Positions 36,621-48,437 of a stretch of DNA of 64,000 nucleotides are shown one piece after another. Source of the stretch: Saposhnikovia divaricata (Eukaryota > Streptophyta > Magnoliopsida > Apiales > Apiaceae); the NCBI GenBank assembly GCA_036435485.1, contig CM071598.1, positions 40,748,501 to 40,812,500 of the forward strand, read 5' to 3'. Made by a program: the position numbers and the translations under genes. Within the stretch, counting starts at the first letter, position 1. Each line of letters begins with the position of its first letter. The notes beneath the pieces are model-generated. The model ran no database searches, was not told the DNA's origin, and saw nothing but the letters and a program-made list of their open reading frames with translations.

Positions 36621-37581
36621 TTCATACTTAGAATAACCTCAATAAGGTTTATCTTCTTCGATTATTACAGAAAATACCTCGGAGTCATATTATTATTAAT
36701 CTTATATCAAGAAAGGTTCTCAGACATCATTCTTCTTTGAGTCTACCTCTCTAATAATAAGGGAACCTTACTTGGAAAATGTTATTTATCTTGTCGACTT
36801 CCCGGTCATAGAGTATTCTCTTCACTCGCAACTCGGGTGCTGTTGACTTATTAAGTCGTTGTTTACCTTCTCATCTTTCGAGGGGTAAGATTGTTGGAAC
36901 AAGTTGATATTCGATACCAAGCCACAGCTTGGAAGTTATTGGTGAATTTTCCTTTCCAACTAGATACGACTACCTTGTAGAGTCTTATCAACAAGTATTA
37001 TACTTGGGGAAAGGGGGACGAAGGTTACATTCAGAATCATGAATTCTATTTGAACTAGGAGTCGTGTAAGAGGCCGAGTAGCGCCGGTCCATCCCCTTTG
37101 GCCCAACCGTTGGCCGGGGAGAGCTAGTAAGGCGGTAGACAAGTAAAGCCGTCAGTTCTTCCTTCTACCGGTAGTAAATCTAATTTGAGCTGTACGATCT
37201 CGACTGATCATCAAGATTGGAACAGCGGGCGCGGTGAATACTCCATCATTGGTTCATCATCCAAACTTATTTATTTCCTGCAACATGATTATTGTTGGCA
37301 GAGCTGGAAAAGTGTTCATAACTGGAATTGCAATCTTTTCATGCAAGTTCCTCTTTTTAATGACAATGAGAATATCTCGCTTACTTTTGATGTAGCAGAT
37401 ATTTCTACAAACAAATACTTTGAGTTACCTGGTAACTTCATCCTTTATATTATACTGGCAATAACCTCATTAATGCATGGCATATGGTTTCAAAGGATAT
37501 TTTGAACTGCTGTATATATGTATCACTGTTCAGTTATATTATTGTTGGTGGGCTTTCGCTCACCCTTGCTTTGTTCATATT

Positions 37582-37698
37582 ATGTCACAACAACAGCTAG
37601 GACAGATGGCTCGCATCAGGCGCACTCGGCGCAAGCAGGTTACCCGACCCACCGGACTTCCCGCTGAGATGCTAGCCGCCATTGCTGAGGTAGCATAG
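37582..37698 (+). CDS. 38-codon ORF in the 5' LTR of G (hypothetical)
   Basis: ATG 37582 to TAG 37696-37698. Central basic motif RRTRRKQ, then PAEMLAAIAEV. Present in all three LTR copies of this family; one codon (CTT, CTC, CTA) differs three ways yet always encodes Leu. Could be a short leader ORF or a Gag-start remnant. Confidence 0.3.
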   Translation: MSQQQLGQMARIRRTRRKQVTRPTGLPAEMLAAIAEVA

Positions 37699-37994
37699 TT
37701 AGACAGCTTTTGTTTCCTGTTTAACTATATGTATAATTAATCTAATCAACGGCAAAACTGTTAAACTTATGATGTTATCCTTATGGGATTGTAATAACGT
37801 TTATTCGTAACCCTTTAATGTAAGACTTATTTCAATTTCATCTCTGGGACTATAACTGTTGTGCGTGTGAGTGGATATTATTGTGGGGTCACAGCATGTG
37901 ATTTATTTATTGTGGACTCAAGTCAAGTATTATTAATGGATGTAAGACCGTAACCACCAGATCCCTGACCCCGGATCTGGGGGTGTTACAGAAG

Positions 37995-38007
37995 TGGTAT
38001 CAGAGCG
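37995..38007 (+). other. Primer binding site of element G
   Basis: TGGTATCAGAGCG, four bases after the LTR; complementary to tRNA-Met. Confidence 0.85.
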
Positions 38008-39109
38008 TACGTTATAAACCCCAGAGATGAGGTGACGTTAAAACAATAAATTCAATAAGATAATAAGAACTCTTGCCAAGTTCATAGTCGGACTACTTAA
38101 TGTAGTGATGACATATAAAACCCTTATGGGAACTCGTAAGTATCATGATAGTAACTTAGCTCGATATCGTATCGACGAGTAAGGTGACAGACCTTGAGGC
38201 ATACGAGCAGCAGCGCGATGATGCTTTATATGCTGAAGATCAGTGGGTAATTCGATGGAGTACCCTACTGGAGACCCGGAAGAGGTTCCAGCAGATAAGG
38301 AAAATCTTGTTAGGATAAGGAGCTTACCCTCGAGGAATGAGGGCTGTAGCCAGAAAGACTGAGATGATTAAGGTATAGAGCTCAGAAAAGTGGGCATAAA
38401 GAACTAAGCTATTAGCAAGAGAACTGAAGATTCATGTTGGATTCGTGGCTGGACTACTGGAGGTAGTACCAGCAAGTAAGACGGATTGGAAGAATTACTT
38501 GAGATCTTATACGGGAATAGATGAGAATCATTAGAGACTTTCATATTAACGAAAAGAGTGCTAGTAGGATGTATGATTATCAAAGGCATCGATATAAGGC
38601 GAGGAGCAGAGTCCCTAGGAATAGTTGAGAAGAGGCAATAAGTGCCATATCATTTGATAAATGAATAAGTATGAATATTGTCAGTAATAATTCACCGTGA
38701 GAAGGCAGATGTCATAGGTTGTAATTTATGGAACCAAATTGAGGTTGATGAAGTTGTTTTATTCAGGAAAATGTCCATTTTATGAATGAATCAGTTAGAA
38801 AGTGAAAACATTGGGAAGTGACAGCATGATTGGATAAAGTTATATAAGGAAGTAGTAAGGAAGACAATGACCTCAGAACCTACCGGAAGATAAGACCAGT
38901 GAGTCAAGATGAACTCGTAATGAGACTATTGTCAGAGACTAAGTATAGGGTTAATTTAACTCAGTGAAATGATGAACCAGAAATGTTAGATGCATGTGAC
39001 TCAGAGGAATATTAAATTCTTTCTTTTCTTTGAATGGATTATAGTAGTTACCTTAAGTTTACTCCGACACGGAATTATAATGGATCAAGTAATACGATCG
39101 GCAGTTAAA
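38008..39109 (+). other. Decayed gag/pol region of element G, no readable ORF
   Basis: No open frame longer than about 60 codons and no zinc knuckle or protease could be recognised. By position this should have been gag to early RT. Confidence 0.5.
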
Positions 39110-39340
39110 GGGAAAAATGTGAGAAAATCTTCCTGGAGCTAAAAGATGAAAGTGGTAATGACCAAGAGTTGGCATTGCTTAATGGAAAAAGGAGACTTTG
39201 TGCTTCCAACGATGCTTCACATAAAGGATTAGGATGTGTGCTTGCGCAGAATGACAAAGTACTGGCGGATGCATTTGGACAACACGGTTCACCAGGTTCG
39301 GATGGCCTTAGTAGTGCCAAATGTTTTGGAACAACCAACT
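39110..39340 (+). pseudogene. Gypsy RT/RNase H remnant in element G
   Basis: The translation shows CEKIFLELK, then ASHKGLGCVLAQNDKVLADAF, matching the start of the Ty3/gypsy RNase H region (D-A-S-x-x-G-L-G-C-V-L). The catalytic YxDD of RT is not visible upstream, and the frame is lost soon after. Confidence 0.7.
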
Positions 39341-42159
39341 CCGACGGTAAGGTTCCTACTGAGACTAGTGGTTGGGTAGACTAACATTTAGTAATATTGA
39401 ATATCAGGACATATAGGTATCAGGAAGTTGTGACTGGTTTCAGTTTGAAACTGTTGATTCCCCTCTAAAGGATGTATATAATTGGTTCCTCTCCAGTGGT
39501 TAAACTTCCAACCTGATGACGATTATTTCGTTAATTATGACTGCTTATGGTTCTACCTGCTTGGAGGTTCATAGAACTATTCTTCAGGTTTCGAAATTGG
39601 TCTCCTTAATGTTACCAGTAGGTGAATAGATTGACCAAAATTTCCCAGATTTCAAAAAAAAAAGGAATTCATCGAATTTTGGCAAATCTTGTCTTTCTGA
39701 TTATAAGAGAACATCATTGAAGAGAATGGAAACTGGAGCGAACCCTGTGGATTGGGTAAGGTTGCCGTCATATATGGGTTAGTAGACGGACCCTGAGTAT
39801 TACAATCGATGGTAGAGATAAAATGATGAAGTGAGATTGGACGGAAACAGGAAATGTAAGTAAGAAACCAGCCGGACTTAGAAATTCCAGGATTGACTTA
39901 AATGAAAAGGCTGTTATGCCAGGAATGGTAAGCTTGCGTGGCACGTGGTAGTGATAAGAATAGTTGAAAAGATAAAAATAGAGGAAAGGTGACCAGAGAC
40001 GGTGCCGAATAGTCGATTAAGACTTATATGAAGTAAAGTTTTAGAAAGGTAGAAAGGTATCAAAGAAGGCACTATGCCGGCAATTGCTAGAAAAGTAATG
40101 CTATTAGCCAACCCCTGAAATCATATATATATATATATATAGATATTTTTTTTTGGTGGCCAGTTGAGGCCAAGTCACAAAGGATTATCAAGTGACTAGA
40201 CCAGCAATGAAAGGACAAAGCAGGGTTGCTTCTAAGAAAGCACCGACTGCAAGGCCTTCTGATATAAAGGAAACGTTAATGAGATCGTAGGAATCTTCTG
40301 CTGAACAGCCCATGTTTTGATTGGGAATTCACTAGACCTTTTTGGGATGGGGTCACCCGTACTAAAGTGACTCATGTGTATATGGTTGTCCAAGATTACG
40401 AGTAAAATGGGAGTATAATGACTTGAGATGTATGATGTTAGGGTATCATGAATACCATGAATATATTATGACGGAGGAAAGTAAACAATGAAGGTATATG
40501 AAGAGAGTATAGAAATGGTCAGAAATTGAACAATATGCTGTAGGAATTTTCTCTGAGGCAAGTACCTTTGCGAAGAACGATAAGCACTAGGAAATTCACG
40601 TTGAACTCGACCAATATCTTTCAGAACATCCTTGCTACCATTAACAAGTTCTGTAAGAGAGCAGATAGACATACGTTGTCTTTTGGAAGGTCAAATAGGT
40701 TGACCACTATCTGAAAGAAGAAATTAGCAGTAAGCTACCGATCGATTATCAAATAAGAATGATTGAAAAGAGACCCTTATTAAGGATACATGATTTGATT
40801 GCCAATTATAGGATGCAGGAATTCCTTGGCAGTTGAATTAAGGATAAGATATCCATAGAGTAAGGCAAACCCTGGGGAATGGACAAGGGATGGCATTACC
40901 CCTAATAAAGGACATTGTGAATTTGGATGATATAAATTGAATTGATTAAGGCGACATCAAACTTTGAGGATTTATAAAAAAAAGCAGTTTTGAAAGGTAT
41001 ATAGACAGAATTATTATATGATTAATTACTGATATTTTGATGTGCCCTGTACCCAGAAAATACAGGAAGAATGATGAGGATTACCTAAGAAACCTTACAA
41101 GGAAAAAGGTAATATTCTGAAGTTCAAAATGGAAGTTTGGTAGGGAATATATGACATAGAAATAATTATGCCAGACGAGGCATGTGTGAAACCATGGGAA
41201 AGTATGGATTGAACCAATAAAGGTTGAGATTATCCTAGAACAAGAAAGAACTAAGAGAACAAATATCCTAGGTATGATCGAGAGTAACTTTGATAAAGTT
41301 CCCACGGGAAGGTGGAAGCAATGACTTGTGGAAAAAAAAAAGACTTATAGTTATATTTTCTCCTTCAGCAGAGCTTAATGGAGAATGCTTTAACCCAACA
41401 ATGATGGGAATGAGGTAGAAAAGTTTGAGTTAGAATGTATCCAGAGAACATGGATTACAAGAAATTGTTAGTATCAGGAAAGGCCAATGAGGTGGCCGAC
41501 AATCTAAGTATAAAGGAATAATTACAAATGTTCATACCGAAGAAACAGAATGATATTTGGAAGGACCTTGAAGGTCATATCGGAATGGAGGAATTTACAT
41601 TCCTTCTGATGACTGTGCAAGAATTGACGGTAATAATAGTTTAAGTAAAGATTCGATTCCTGATGGAGTCTTAAGCATATTACGTACCTTAGAAGGTCCC
41701 GTTTTGAGGCAAACCAGGACCATGGTACAAAAATTGATGAAGTAAACCGTTAGGTTTCCAGTCTTTTATGGAAGATGCATAAGTGATATTTTCATCAACC
41801 GGACCTAGCTGCGATGCTTGAAACTCTTCTGCAATTCTATCTACTTCATGTTATATCTACATCAAGTTCAGGAAGTGTTCCTTATGGATAAGGAATAGTG
41901 ATTACTTTGTCTCCCTAAGGGATTTGAAACCCGTAGGGTTAGCTATTAACGCATTACGTAAACAACAAGCGATGGTGATTCTTCTAAGAAAGTAGATGAC
42001 AACGTAAAGATAAAGAAAGTGCTGCTATTGATAAACTAAATGGCATGTTGATGAATGACAAGCAAGTTTGTGTTAGTGTATTTCTGCGCAAACCAGATAG
42101 AGAATATGAGGTTGATGATTCATGATGCCAAATGTATTCCCGTAGAAAGAATTAATGAG
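39341..42159 (+). other. Decayed pol region of element G
   Basis: Expected to hold integrase, but no continuous frame is seen. A short TA run lies at 40122-40140. No foreign gene was recognised. Confidence 0.45.
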
Positions 42160-42420
42160 ACTTGGAGGGAAGGGCAGTTGAGCCCGAGACTTATTGGGCC
42201 ATTTGAGAGTTCAAAAGTGTTCTCGAGCCAGCCTTACCCCCAAAACTTATAGCACGGTCATAACGGGTTTTCATGTGGCAAGGCTACGCCATTAAAATGC
42301 AGATGTTCAACAGATGATAGGAGTACGAGCATGTAGATATACGACCTAGTCTGACTTACGAAAGACAACTTGTGGAAAACCACGGATAGAAAAGAACAAG
42401 TGATGAGAAACAAGGTTGGC
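42160..42420 (+). pseudogene. Gypsy integrase C-terminal remnant in element G
   Basis: Translations in shifting frames give QLSPRLIGPFE (GPY/F-type module), then VDIRPSLTYE, then RKEQVMRNK, the order seen at the end of chromovirus pol just before the chromodomain. A chromodomain itself cannot be read. Several frameshifts. Confidence 0.6.
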
Positions 42421-43608
42421 AGAAGTAGAATATATGAATCTAAGTTAAAGGGATCGGGCCAGATTCATTTCGGAAAGTTTAAATTGGAATAACGTGATGA
42501 TTATAGAATAAATGTGACGGAATACCGATAAGGAGGTACCAAGTGCAAAAAGGTGTCTCAATAAAGAGGTTAAGGTGAAAGTAAATAATAGAAATGAGTA
42601 AGAATCAGATAATAAGAAGGATGTGATTGATAAAGAAAAGGCTGGGAAAGCAACTATGGAATGAGAAGCAAGGAATGTTATGAATGGGTTTTCTAATGAA
42701 TTCTCAGGATGACAACCTGATAGTGTCAATATTATAGTTATGAAAAAGCTAGTAACATGATATGGGATGTCAGTAATAATGATGTCAAGTGAGAAATCTA
42801 AGATTTAACCTGAAAGGTTGAAGGATTTCCCGAATGTGAGTATCGCTAAGATTGAACAAGAGTATTTGTCCATAGAATAATGGACAAAGCAGCAAGATAT
42901 GTTATCACGTGAGATTGCGATCAAATAGTATTGGATATAATTATGATTAATTTCTTCTTTGATAAACCTCTATAGTTCAGAGGTAAATTCTGAGTATGAT
43001 ATTCTACAATCATGAAAGCTTTCTATAATCCTTTAGAACTCTGTTCTCTTCTTCTCTCTTATTCATCTTCTTTATGAATTGAGAAGAACAACCCTTTTAG
43101 GAGGGGAGGTACTGCTACGTGACTATCTGTCTATGTGATAGAAGTCTAAGTGGAATACCATAACTTGTTTAATTGCTTGTCAAGTACTAAAGGCTGGCCC
43201 CTTCTGTACTAACTATGCAATATAACAAATGTTCAATTGATCATAGTGATCTCTCAATAAATCTTTCCACTTCTCTATATTGATCGAGATTGCGAAGATT
43301 AAAGCGATCAGGAAATGCACAGTACGAGCGAGGTTACCTCCGAATTCGTAGGGTGATAGTGATACCAATGTTACTGCAGGTATCAATAAGGATAAGACTG
43401 AGTAAGAGTATAACCCGGATAGTGAGTTGTACGAAAAGTAGCAACGTTGATGGAAAAAGGATACAGTATGGATTGTAGCACTAGAAGATGTGCTGAGGAA
43501 GGGTAGAACGACTAAGAATTGACCGGGAAGCTAAAAAGTGAACGACAGGCAAACGACTCTTTGCTTCCTACCTGATTCCGGGACGGAATCCTTTTAAGAA
43601 GGGGAGAC
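42421..43608 (+). other. 3' untranslated part of element G with two purine tracts
   Basis: No coding. CCTTTTAGGAGGGGAGGTA lies near 43095, and CCTTTTAAGAAGGGGAGAC directly before the 3' LTR (ending 43608). The second is the likely polypurine tract; the first is a near copy 500 bp upstream. Confidence 0.6.
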
Positions 43609-43872
43609 TGTAAGAACCCCAAATTTTGGATATAATTAAAACTTTCTATTAAGTAATGATAAAATGAGGAACAATGATTCCGACAACAAGGTCACCAGCT
43701 CTAATGAATGGTGGTTTCAAAGAACAATGATTGTAATGAATGGATATTGCTTTGGACAATGATCTTGATGCATTGGTATATTGTCAGAATAGAGTAATTC
43801 GATGGTTGAGGACCTAGATAAGAATAATCTACCATCCAGGAAGGAGCTAATGGATCCTTAAAGGGAAATGAG

Positions 43873-44008
43873 TACGTGCATAGTGTTTCCCATACGTGCA
43901 TAGTGTTTCCCGTATGTGCATAGTGTTTCCCATACGTGCATAGTATTTCCCGTACGTGCATAGTGTTTCCCGTACGTGCATAGTGTTTCCTATACGTGCA
44001 TAGTAATT
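43873..44008 (+). repeat. 20-bp tandem array in U3 of the 3' LTR, 7 units
   Basis: Same array as in the 5' LTR; in unit 3 the ACGTG core is changed to ATGTG. Confidence 0.9.
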
Positions 44009-46116
44009 TGGTGGATGAATAGTGATTTTGTAAGTTGGAAAACTTTTCACGCCACCCTATGTACGGGACGTGATATGGATGTTTCGAAGTCATATTAGTA
44101 ATACGCGGAGGAAATAAGTGAATGCAGAGACGATCGGAATTCAGAAATTCCAAATTCTTTTTCGGTATAATATTTGACCGGACAGTGGATTAAATATTAT
44201 TATAATCCAAGAATTGAGATATTAACTTTGAGGATTTGATATTTTGGGATGTTATTATATTTGATTTAAGAATGAAGGTAGGAAACCACTGAGGCAGTGA
44301 AACAAGCATTCTAGAAACCGCTAAAACGTTATAACGTGATTAATCAATAAAGCGAACGAATCCTAGATTACGGATTAAGTTCGTATCGAGATTAAATATT
44401 CTACATGGTCATCACGAGGATTATATTAAGGATTGGGGAAGGTATTATGAATATCGAGAAATTTCCCGGTAAACCCTAGAAATTTCCCACTACTTAGTTA
44501 TTCGCCCGAACGATCAATCGAAACGAGCAATAACCGGACAAAAGAAACAAGCAGTGGAAGCAAGAGTCATGCATAAGCTACTAGATAAATTTCTAGCAAC
44601 CAAGTGGGCTAAGTAACTAGCATAAGGATTGAACTAGTAGTTAGCCAAATCAAACTCTAGTTAGCCATAAATCAATCCAAGTGCTACACATGCTTTCAAA
44701 TCTCACCATTCATTCCAAAAGCACTTTAATAAAGTAAAAAGAGATGAGATATCATCCAAGGCTCATCACTTTATGAATTATTATCAAAACAACCAAGCAA
44801 ACACAAAGAACTCTCCATTTTCCTTTCTTCCTTGAAAAATTCTGCCAAGGTGCTAGAAGTAAGGCTTCCAACCATCATTTGATCTTGAAATATTTATGGT
44901 GAGTACTTCATATCATAGCTTAGATCCCCTAGAAATTTCAGCTTTAAATTCATCTTTTTCCATTTTCAAATAAATCATCAAAGATGATGATGAATAGTGT
45001 TTTCAAGAACTAATCTTTGTTTTTCTTGTTTTCATGGTTGATCCTAGCTAACTTAAGGCTATCCAAGGACCATACCAAGATTTGTGAGGCTAGTACATAC
45101 TCCAAGGAAGGTATAAGAATTGAAAACCCTAGATATACTTTGAGTTTTAAGCATGTTCTTGATGGATCTAGCTTAGTTATGATTATGTTCATGTTATAAG
45201 CATGCTTAGTTAGTGATTTAGTGATTTGATTAACATGATGATTTTGATGCTAATATCAGTAGCTTCTGGACTTGTTGAGATGCTTATTATGTGTATAAGT
45301 TGTTTAGATGCCCGGTGTGGCTTGGGTTGTTGATTACGATTTATGGAACGTCCGATTTATAGCCGTCGTAATGCCCGATTTTTGTTAACCTTAAGAAATC
45401 GTGTTTGAAAGTAGCCATAAGTCACTGTCCACTATCATGTTCTGCCATGGCAGGATAGATCATGTTATAAGCTTCGTTTTGATATAAAGATCATGTGAAA
45501 CGGACTTACGGTTTAGGAATTATGGCCGATTCACTAAAAGACGTTCGAAACCGTAAGTACGAGTTCGTTATTAAAATTGAACCCTCGTAAAATACGTAAG
45601 TCAGTGGCGAATCTTGGTAATTAAATACTAGAGGTAAAAAGCAAGGTGTGAGAGAAAACCTCATGTGAAACGGATCATTTTCCGATTTTATAAAAATGTT
45701 CGAATCAAAGTTAATCGCAAACGAACCCCTAAAAACCCGCTTGATTATAACTTCGGTAAAACACTTAGAAAACGTGCGATAAAACTCGGAGCATAATATT
45801 GATTTGTAACGATCGACTTTAGAACTTGTATGACTTAAGTATGTCCCAAGTGTAAGTACAATGACATGTCGTATTAACGAACGAATGTCGGGTCGGATCG
45901 ATGATAAAAGGAATCCACTAAAAGGGGTATAACGAGATAACTCGAGAACGTGTTTCGATTTAAATATAACTTAACTTTTAAGATGTTAAGTGATTAATCC
46001 CGAATGCCTTGGCTATTTATAGATCACCAAGCTGACCCGGGACCCGCTACCACTACCCTTTACCGTACTCGACTACCAGGCAAGTTTCCATTCCCTTCTT
46101 TTAGGCTGTTGTTGTG

Positions 46117-46120
<4 letters not shown>

Positions 46121-46175
<55 letters not shown>
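46121..46175 (+). repeat. (TA)n microsatellite in the 3' LTR of G
   Basis: About 55-60 bp of TA repeats at the same relative place as in the 5' LTR. Confidence 0.95.
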
Positions 46176-46178
<3 letters not shown>

Positions 46179-48023
46179 TTCTGTTGTACATATGCCATAG
46201 CATGCATGCCTACTTTCAAGTTATATCATTATGCTTGTTCCCTGATTGTTTATTGGCTTATAAATTAGACAGCTAACGTATCAATTATAAGCCAGTTATT
46301 GTAAGACCCTCAGAGAAGGGTGTATATATCTTATTCATCAACTATAGACCGGGAGTCAATATTTCTTGATATATCAAGGTTACCTCGAAGGAAAATATTT
46401 AAGTAAATATTTTCCCTTATTCGGACGACGAATATTATTTGAATATTCGTTCGAGATTATTTATTTAACGATCCTTACTTCAAATAATTATTTGAACGTA
46501 ACCATTCGACGAATAATATTTCTCAATATTTATTCAGAGTCGAATTGATTATCGATTATTATTTCGAATATTCTTCTAAAGATGAGACTACTAAATGAAT
46601 ATTATTTGGATATTCATTTAGAATATTATTTTATTAAATAAATATTACTTTTGAAAATTCATTTAAGATATTAATTACTTGATGAATATTATTTTAAATA
46701 TTCATCTGAAGCCTGATTTATTTATCGAATATTATCTCGAATATTCCTTTAGGGCTTGGATTACTAAATGAATATTACCTGATATTCATTTAGAATATTA
46801 TTCATTAAATGAATATTACTATTTGAATATTCATTTTAATTCCTAATTAATTATGAATATTATCTTAAATATTCCTTTCAGGCCCTATTAATTAATGAAT
46901 ATTATTTTGAATATTCATTTAAATATTTATTTATTCAATAAATATTCTCCTGATGTTTCACCAGGGATTATTTTGAGAAATACCCTGATTAAAGATATCC
47001 TTTAATATTCTTAAATATTCTTTAAATATTTTTAATTCAATAAATATTCTCTGAATATTTATTTCATACTTAGAATAACCTCAATAAGGTTTATCTTCTT
47101 CGATTATTACAGAAAATACCTCGGAGTCATATTATTATTAATCTTATATCAAGAAAGGTTCTCAGACATCATTCTTCTTTGAGTCTACCTCTCTAATAAT
47201 AAGGGAACCTTACTTGGAAAATGTTATTTATCTTGTCGACTTCCCGGTCATAGAGTATTCTCTTCACTCGCAACTCGGGTGCTGTTGACTTATTAAGTCG
47301 TTGTTTACCTTCTCATCTTTCGAGGGGTAAGATTGTTGGAACAAGTTGATATTCGATACCAAGCCACAGCTTGGAAGTTATTGGTGAATTTTCCTTTCCA
47401 ACTAGATACGACTACCTTGTAGAGTCTTATCAACAAGTATTATACTTGGGGAAAGGGGGACGAAGGTTACATTCAGAATCATGAATTCTATTTGAACTAG
47501 GAGTCGTGTAAGAGGCCGAGTAGCGCCGGTCCATCCCCTTTGGCCCAACCGTTGGCCGGGGAGAGCTAGTAAGGCGGTAGACAAGTAAAGCCGTCAGTTC
47601 TTCCTTCTACCGGTAGTAAATCTAATTTGAGCTGTACGATCTCGACTGATCATCAAGATTGGAACAGCGGGCGCGGTGAATACTCCATCATTGGTTCATC
47701 ATCCAAACTTATTTATTTCCTGCAACATGATTATTGTTGGCAGAGCTGGAAAAGTGTTCATAACTGGAATTGCAATCTTTTCATGCAAGTTCCTCTTTTT
47801 AATGACAATGAGAATATCTCGCTTACTTTTGATGTAGCAGATATTTCTACAAACAAATACTTTGAGTTACCTGGTAACTTCATCCTTTATATTATACTGG
47901 CAATAACCTCATTAATGCATGGCATATGGTTTCAAAGGATATTTTGAACTGCTGTATATATGTATCACTGTTCAGTTATATTATTGTTGGTGGGCTTTCG
48001 CTCACCCTTGCTTTGTTCATATT

Positions 48024-48140
48024 ATGTCACAACAACAGCTAGGACAGATGGCTCGCATCAGGCGCACTCGGCGCAAGCAGGTTACCCGACCCACCGGACT
48101 CCCCGCTGAGATGCTAGCCGCCATTGCTGAGGTAGCATAG
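48024..48140 (+). CDS. 38-codon ORF in the 3' LTR of G (hypothetical)
   Basis: Identical protein to that at 37582-37698, with one synonymous difference (CTC for CTT). Confidence 0.3.
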   Translation: MSQQQLGQMARIRRTRRKQVTRPTGLPAEMLAAIAEVA

Positions 48141-48437
48141 TTAGACAGCTTTTGTTTCCTGTTTAACTATATGTATAATTAATCTAATCAACGGCAAAAC
48201 TGTTAAACTTATGATGTTATCCTTTTGGGATTGTAATAACGTTTATTCGTAACCCTTTAATGTAAGACTTATTTCAATTTCATCTCTGGGACTATAACTG
48301 TTGTGCGTGTGAGTGGATATTATTGTGGGGTCACAGCATGTGATTTATTTATTGTGGACTCAAGTCAAGTATTATTAATGGATGTAAGACCGTAACCACC
48401 AGATCCCTGACCCCGGATCTAGGGGTGTTACACTCTC

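Larger units (their letters stand above)
33161..37990 (+). repeat. 5' LTR of element G, 4830 bp
   Basis: Starts TGTAAGAACCCC, ends GGGGGTGTTACA. Contains a 20-bp tandem array, a TA microsatellite, an AATATT-rich block and a 38-codon ORF. Related to the solo LTR at 15652-20258. Confidence 0.95.
33161..48432 (+). mobile_element. Element G: Ty3/gypsy LTR retrotransposon with giant LTRs, 15.3 kb, internal region decayed
   Basis: Flanked by perfect CTCTC duplications (33156-33160 and 48433-48437). LTRs of 4830 and 4824 bp bracket an internal region of 5.6 kb. By eye the LTRs differ at about 25 sites, roughly 99.5% identity, so insertion is recent. The internal region has a primer site and purine tract but only scattered, out-of-frame traces of pol: RNase H near 39110-39330 and an integrase C-terminus near 42160-42400. 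The integrase and RKEQVMRNK traces fit the chromovirus branch (Tekay-like), tentatively. Confidence 0.92.
43609..48432 (+). repeat. 3' LTR of element G, 4824 bp
   Basis: Same ends and internal order as the 5' LTR. About 25 substitutions by eye, plus one 10-base patch near 44479-44495 where GAGGTGAAAC is replaced by a copy of the nearby AAATTTCCC. Confidence 0.95.

Noticed and set aside
37185..37505. 106-codon open frame in the G LTRs
   Set aside because: Its start is TTG, not ATG, and the copy in the solo LTR is truncated by a frame change; most likely chance.
39169..39384. Treating the RNase H-like frame in element G as an intact gene
   Set aside because: Only about 30 codons match; flanking parts are out of frame, so it is a remnant.
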